10,085 nucleotides of DNA. It comes from Ochromonadaceae sp. CCMP2298 (taxonomy: Eukaryota > Sar > Synurophyceae > Ochromonadales > Ochromonadaceae). The notes below the pieces were generated by a model, which saw only the letters and a program-made list of their open reading frames with translations, was not told the DNA's origin and did not search any database. A program made the translations under genes and the position numbers. Below are positions 7,472 to 10,085 of this stretch, piece by piece (the first letter of the stretch is position 1; each line of letters begins with the position of its first letter). The stretch covers positions 20,358 to 30,442 of the forward strand of contig MU633675.1 in NCBI GenBank assembly GCA_026770595.1. Direction: 5' to 3'.

Positions 7472-7869
7472 CGGCTGATGGAAAGCCAGGAATTGAGCTG
7501 GAGATTGGTCAAGGGCAGGCAAGAAGAATCGGACTGTAGCTTCAGCCATCCGCGCAGTCTTCTTCCCAAGATCACCAACCAAACTCTCCTACTCATTGCA
7601 CAGGTCCGAGAGCGCCGCGTTCAAAAGTGTCGTGGGAGAAGATTCACGACACTTTCGGACCGTCCAAAGATATGCGCGACCTTGCGGCTGGGATGCAGAA
7701 GATCTTGGCGAGAGAGTTAGAGTGTCGGCCAGGTTCCAAGACACCGATATTCCCAGAGGAAGGCTGGTCAAAGTGTCATTTTTTGAGGTCCAGTGAACAG
7801 TGCGCCTGCCCACACATACATCCCTCTTCATCCACTCTGCTTGCTGCTCCGTAGCTCAACGAATCAACG
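7472..7869. other. Upstream region of the permease gene, possible stray exon
   Basis: 398 bases between the palindrome and the permease start. 7604-7856 is open in one frame after a plausible acceptor (CATTGCACAG) and reads WEKIHDTFGPSKDMRDL then AAGMQKILARELE, which looks protein-like. I cannot link it to a start or to a family. It may be 5'UTR, an exon of an unseen gene, or a gene fragment. AAAGTGTC-like words recur at 7624, 7722 and 7770. Confidence 0.3.
7603..7661. repeat. Two-part hairpin upstream of the permease gene
   Basis: AAAGTGTCGTG (7624-7634) pairs perfectly with CACGACACTTT (7645-7655) over a 10-base loop. The adjoining CGGACC (7656-7661) pairs with GGTCCG (7603-7608), leaving a 15-base bulge on the left side only. 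It could act as an RNA structure in a 5' leader or be a dyad binding site; neither is shown. Confidence 0.5.
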
Positions 7870-9952
7870 ATGGCTGGTGTTGCGTATGTCGTTGTGGCGG
7901 TGTCTATCTTCGCCTTTGTCGCGTTCAACTTCCTCTTCCCGTGCAACTACCTGATCCCCCTCGGTGAGCACTGGCAACCTGCCCCTGCGCCCCCCACCAA
8001 TAACTCATACACCCACACGCAACCACACACAATCGACTAACTTCGCCCCCTCTAAACACCGCCCTGCATACCCTCAGACCGGCGCACCACCTCGGTCCTC
8101 GGCGCGCTGCTATGCTACCTCACCAGACGCTTCGTGTTCTCCTCCCAGAGCATGGACGTGCTGCAGGCCGTGGACTTCGACGTGATGGTGCTGCTCTCCT
8201 CCATCATGATCATCAACCACCTCGTCGTGCACCTGAAGGAGACCAAGGAGCTGATCGAGTTCCTGCAGGAGCTGGTGCAGAAAGACCCCTCCCGCGGTTT
8301 CTGGATCATTTCCTTCATAGCATTCATCGCCTCCCCCTTTCTGACCAACGACGGAGTGTGCCTGCTCTTCGTGGAGCCCATCTTGAACGCCTTCGAAGAC
8401 GCCCCGATGGCCTCCATGGCCGAGGGCGCGGTAGTGGCAGCACTTGGCTCCGGCTCCAGCGACACTTCGAAGCCGAAGCTGCGGCTGCACAAAGAGGACG
8501 CTATCTACTTTCTGCTGGGCCTGGCTTGCTCGGCCAACATCGGATCGGCCCTGACATACACAGGTGAGCAGACAAACGTATAGAAACAAACACACACACA
8601 CACACGCACACACGCACGCACACACGCACAAGCACGCATGCAACTAACACTGGTGCTCCCCTCAACGACAACACTCCCCACTATCCACAGGCAACCCGCA
8701 GAACATGATCGTGGCCTCTGACGCCATCGGGGTGCTGCCCTCGTACAAGTTCCTGCTCTACATGCTGCCCCCGTCCATCTTCTCCTGGCTAGTGACCATG
8801 GAGTGGATCCGCCGCTGCTGGATGAAGTCCAGAGCCTCCTTGGAGGCGTCCAGGGACACTGTGCAGCGTGTGATCGCTGCCAACGTTCAGGCCGCAGCGG
8901 ACGAGGAGGGGGGCGAGAAGGGGGACGGTGTGCTGACTATCAAGAACCCGGATACAGACTTCCCGGACGATGAGGCCACCTCTCCGCGCAGGAGCATCTG
9001 GAGCCTGTCGATCTTCGGTGGTACGGGTGCGGCTGCGGGTGCGAGTGCCGGTGCGGCGAGCCCCACTAACGCAGGTGCGCTGGTGATGAGCCCTCGTCGT
9101 AAGAAGGCCCAGCTGCGGGCCAAGTCTGCCACCCGCATGGTGCGCTTCATCTCTTCCCCGTTTCCCTATCTGGTGCTGGTGCTGCTGGGCCTGATGGTGG
9201 TGATGATCTTCGTAGACCTGATGCCCATCAGTGGACTCATCTGCGTCTTCGCCATTCTCATGGTGGTCGTCGTCGTTATGGGCAACCACTGGAGGAACCG
9301 CCAGATATGGACCGAGGAGTCCGTGCACCCCAACCGCACCCCCACCCACCCCCGCTCCCGCCCTACCTCCACCCACCACCCCCTGCACTCAACCCACCCC
9401 GCCCATACATCGCCTCTCAACCCCCTGCTGGCGCAGAACCTCAACGTGAGGGGCAGCAGAAGCGGTAGCAGGCACAGCAGAAGCGCCAGCAATGCCAGCA
9501 ACGCGAGCGCCAGAAGCAGCGCTAGTGCGGCAGCCCAGGCCTCCGACACTGCGGCCGAGGAGGAGAAGAGTCAGTATGAGGGAGAGGGCATCGCCATGGG
9601 CGGGGTTGTGGGTGCGCGTGTGGGTGTGGGTGAGAGGGAGGATGCGGGCACAGAGGTGCACTACGCTGCGCGCAGCGCTAACCCCGAGGAGGATCTGGGC
9701 CCGCTGACCAGCGAGGACAAGGTGACACCCTGGCCCAGCTGTATCGACGAATGTTATCTCCCTGCTCTATCGCTGTCTTTAATCTCCCCCTGCTGCTGTC
9801 TCTGCTGTCTCTGCTGTCTTTTAGCTGGACAACCTGAACCAGTTCTTCGAGGCGCTGTTCGCCTCCATCGACTACAGCCTGCTGATCATCTTCCTCGGAT
9901 TGTTCATCGTGGTCGAGAACATGGCCTCCACGGGCATCCCCAAAAATATCTG
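7870..9952 (+). CDS. ArsB/NhaD-type anion permease, Lsi2-like; first 4 exons, 3' end outside window
   Basis: Exons 7870-7963, 8078-8563, 8691-9721 and 9825-9952 (phases 1, 1, 0) encode residues 1-579 plus part of Trp580. The family (ion transporter superfamily, citrate-transporter domain) exports arsenite, silicic acid or Na+ in exchange for protons. Seen: an N-terminal membrane span (residues 2-25); DRRTTSVLGALLCYL (32-46), as the GRT.GALLGA segment of Lsi2/ArsB; DFDVMVLLSSIMIINHL (64-80); SPFLTNDGVCLLFVEPI (117-133); and LACSANIGSALTYTGNPQN (180-198), the family's paired-loop signature. After exon 4, LGLFIVVENMASTGIPKNI matches the second half. Two hydrophilic loops, about 235-345 and 395-545, are much longer than expected. 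The start has a reasonable context (CAACGATGG). The remaining helices must lie beyond 10085. Substrate is unknown; silicon or arsenite is plausible from family resemblance only. Confidence 0.85.
7964..8077 (+). other. Permease intron 1
   Basis: A phase-1 GT-AG intron of 114 bases: donor TCG|GTGAGC, acceptor CATACCCTCAG. It rebuilds a GAC codon, joining YLIPL to DRRTTSVLG, and is C/A-rich with CACAC runs. Confidence 0.85.
8564..8690 (+). other. Permease intron 2 with CA microsatellite
   Basis: A phase-1 GT-AG intron of 127 bases: donor CAG|GTGAGC, acceptor TATCCACAG. It splits the first Gly codon of the GNPQN motif. Positions 8588-8635 are a CA/CGCA microsatellite. Confidence 0.9.
9323..9436 (+). 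other. Intron-like C-rich segment inside permease exon 3 (possible exitron)
   Basis: 114 bases rich in CCCACCC, starting with a weak GTGCAC donor and ending at GCGCAG|AAC. It encodes a His/Pro/Thr/Ser-rich stretch (residues 405-442) in the second cytoplasmic loop. The length is divisible by three and the frame is open, so it can be read as coding or spliced out without a frameshift. Its composition is that of this window's introns. Confidence 0.3.
9722..9824 (+). other. Permease intron 3
   Basis: A phase-0 GT-AG intron of 103 bases: donor AAG|GTGACA, acceptor CTGTCTTTTAG after a CTGTCT-repeat pyrimidine tract. The exon-3 frame has no stop in the intron or on to the window end, but retention would shift exon 4 out of frame and lose the SLLIIFLGLFIVVE helix. 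Confidence 0.85.
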
Positions 9953-10085
9953 GTAAGCACCCTGCTCCCCCTGCACCCCTGCACCCCTGCACCCCTGCAC
10001 CCCTGCACCCCTGCACCCCTGCACCCCCCTGCACCCCTGCACCCCTGCACCCCTGCACCCCTGCACCCCTGCACCCCTGCACCCC
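9953..10085 (+). repeat. TGCACCCC minisatellite in the next permease intron
   Basis: The intron begins at donor CTG|GTAAGC. From 9972 to the window end there are 14 copies of the 8-base unit TGCACCCC, one of them (10020-10029) lengthened by two C. It continues past the right edge, so true copy number and intron length are unknown. Confidence 0.85.

Noticed and set aside
8110-8643. 177-residue minus-strand open frame
   Set aside because: It is antisense to permease exon 2, and part of it comes from the CA microsatellite (Cys/Val/Ala repeats). The plus strand carries real family motifs.
9972-10085. TGCACCCC array as a CRISPR array or telomere
   Set aside because: There are no unique spacers, the unit is 8 bases with direct head-to-tail repetition, and it follows a splice donor within a gene.

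Overview
The window is nuclear DNA from a eukaryote. Every multi-exon gene has GT-AG introns of roughly 90-190 bases, and several introns are packed with C-rich or CA-rich simple repeats. Exons are GC-rich in third positions, and the proteins are typical eukaryotic ones (APC/C cullin subunit, membrane-anchored P450). A unicellular alga or other protist, possibly a stramenopile, fits best. That placement is an inference from style and gene content; no lineage marker was identified.

Layout, left to right. (1) 256-1879, plus: the last three exons of APC2, the cullin subunit of the anaphase-promoting complex; its upstream part lies outside the window. (2) 2154-3686, plus: a complete, intronless cytochrome P450 of 510 residues. 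(3) 3687-4969: a long stretch without a recognisable gene, beginning with a possible intron whose donor overlaps the P450 stop codon. (4) 4970-6047, plus: a complete three-exon cysteine hydrolase of the nicotinamidase/isochorismatase superfamily, 268 residues. (5) 6435-6891, minus: a two-exon gene for a 98-residue single-pass membrane protein that I do not recognise. (6) 7057-7471: a 415-base near-perfect palindrome (two 200-base arms, 15-base loop), probably a fold-back transposon or MITE. It sits in the shared upstream region of the two divergent genes on either side. (7) 7870 to beyond the right edge, plus: the first four exons of an ArsB/NhaD-type anion permease, closest in layout to Lsi2-like silicon/arsenite efflux transporters, with two unusually long cytoplasmic loops. 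The next intron is a TGCACCCC minisatellite that runs off the window.

The genes show no sign of a shared pathway: cell-cycle ubiquitination, a monooxygenase, an amidase, a small membrane protein and an anion exporter. I see no operon, CRISPR array, rRNA, tRNA or phage. The least explained items are the palindrome, the small membrane protein, the permease loops and the splice donor overlapping the P450 stop. All exon borders were placed by eye from splice consensus, reading-frame continuity and remembered family patterns; none has been tested against transcripts.
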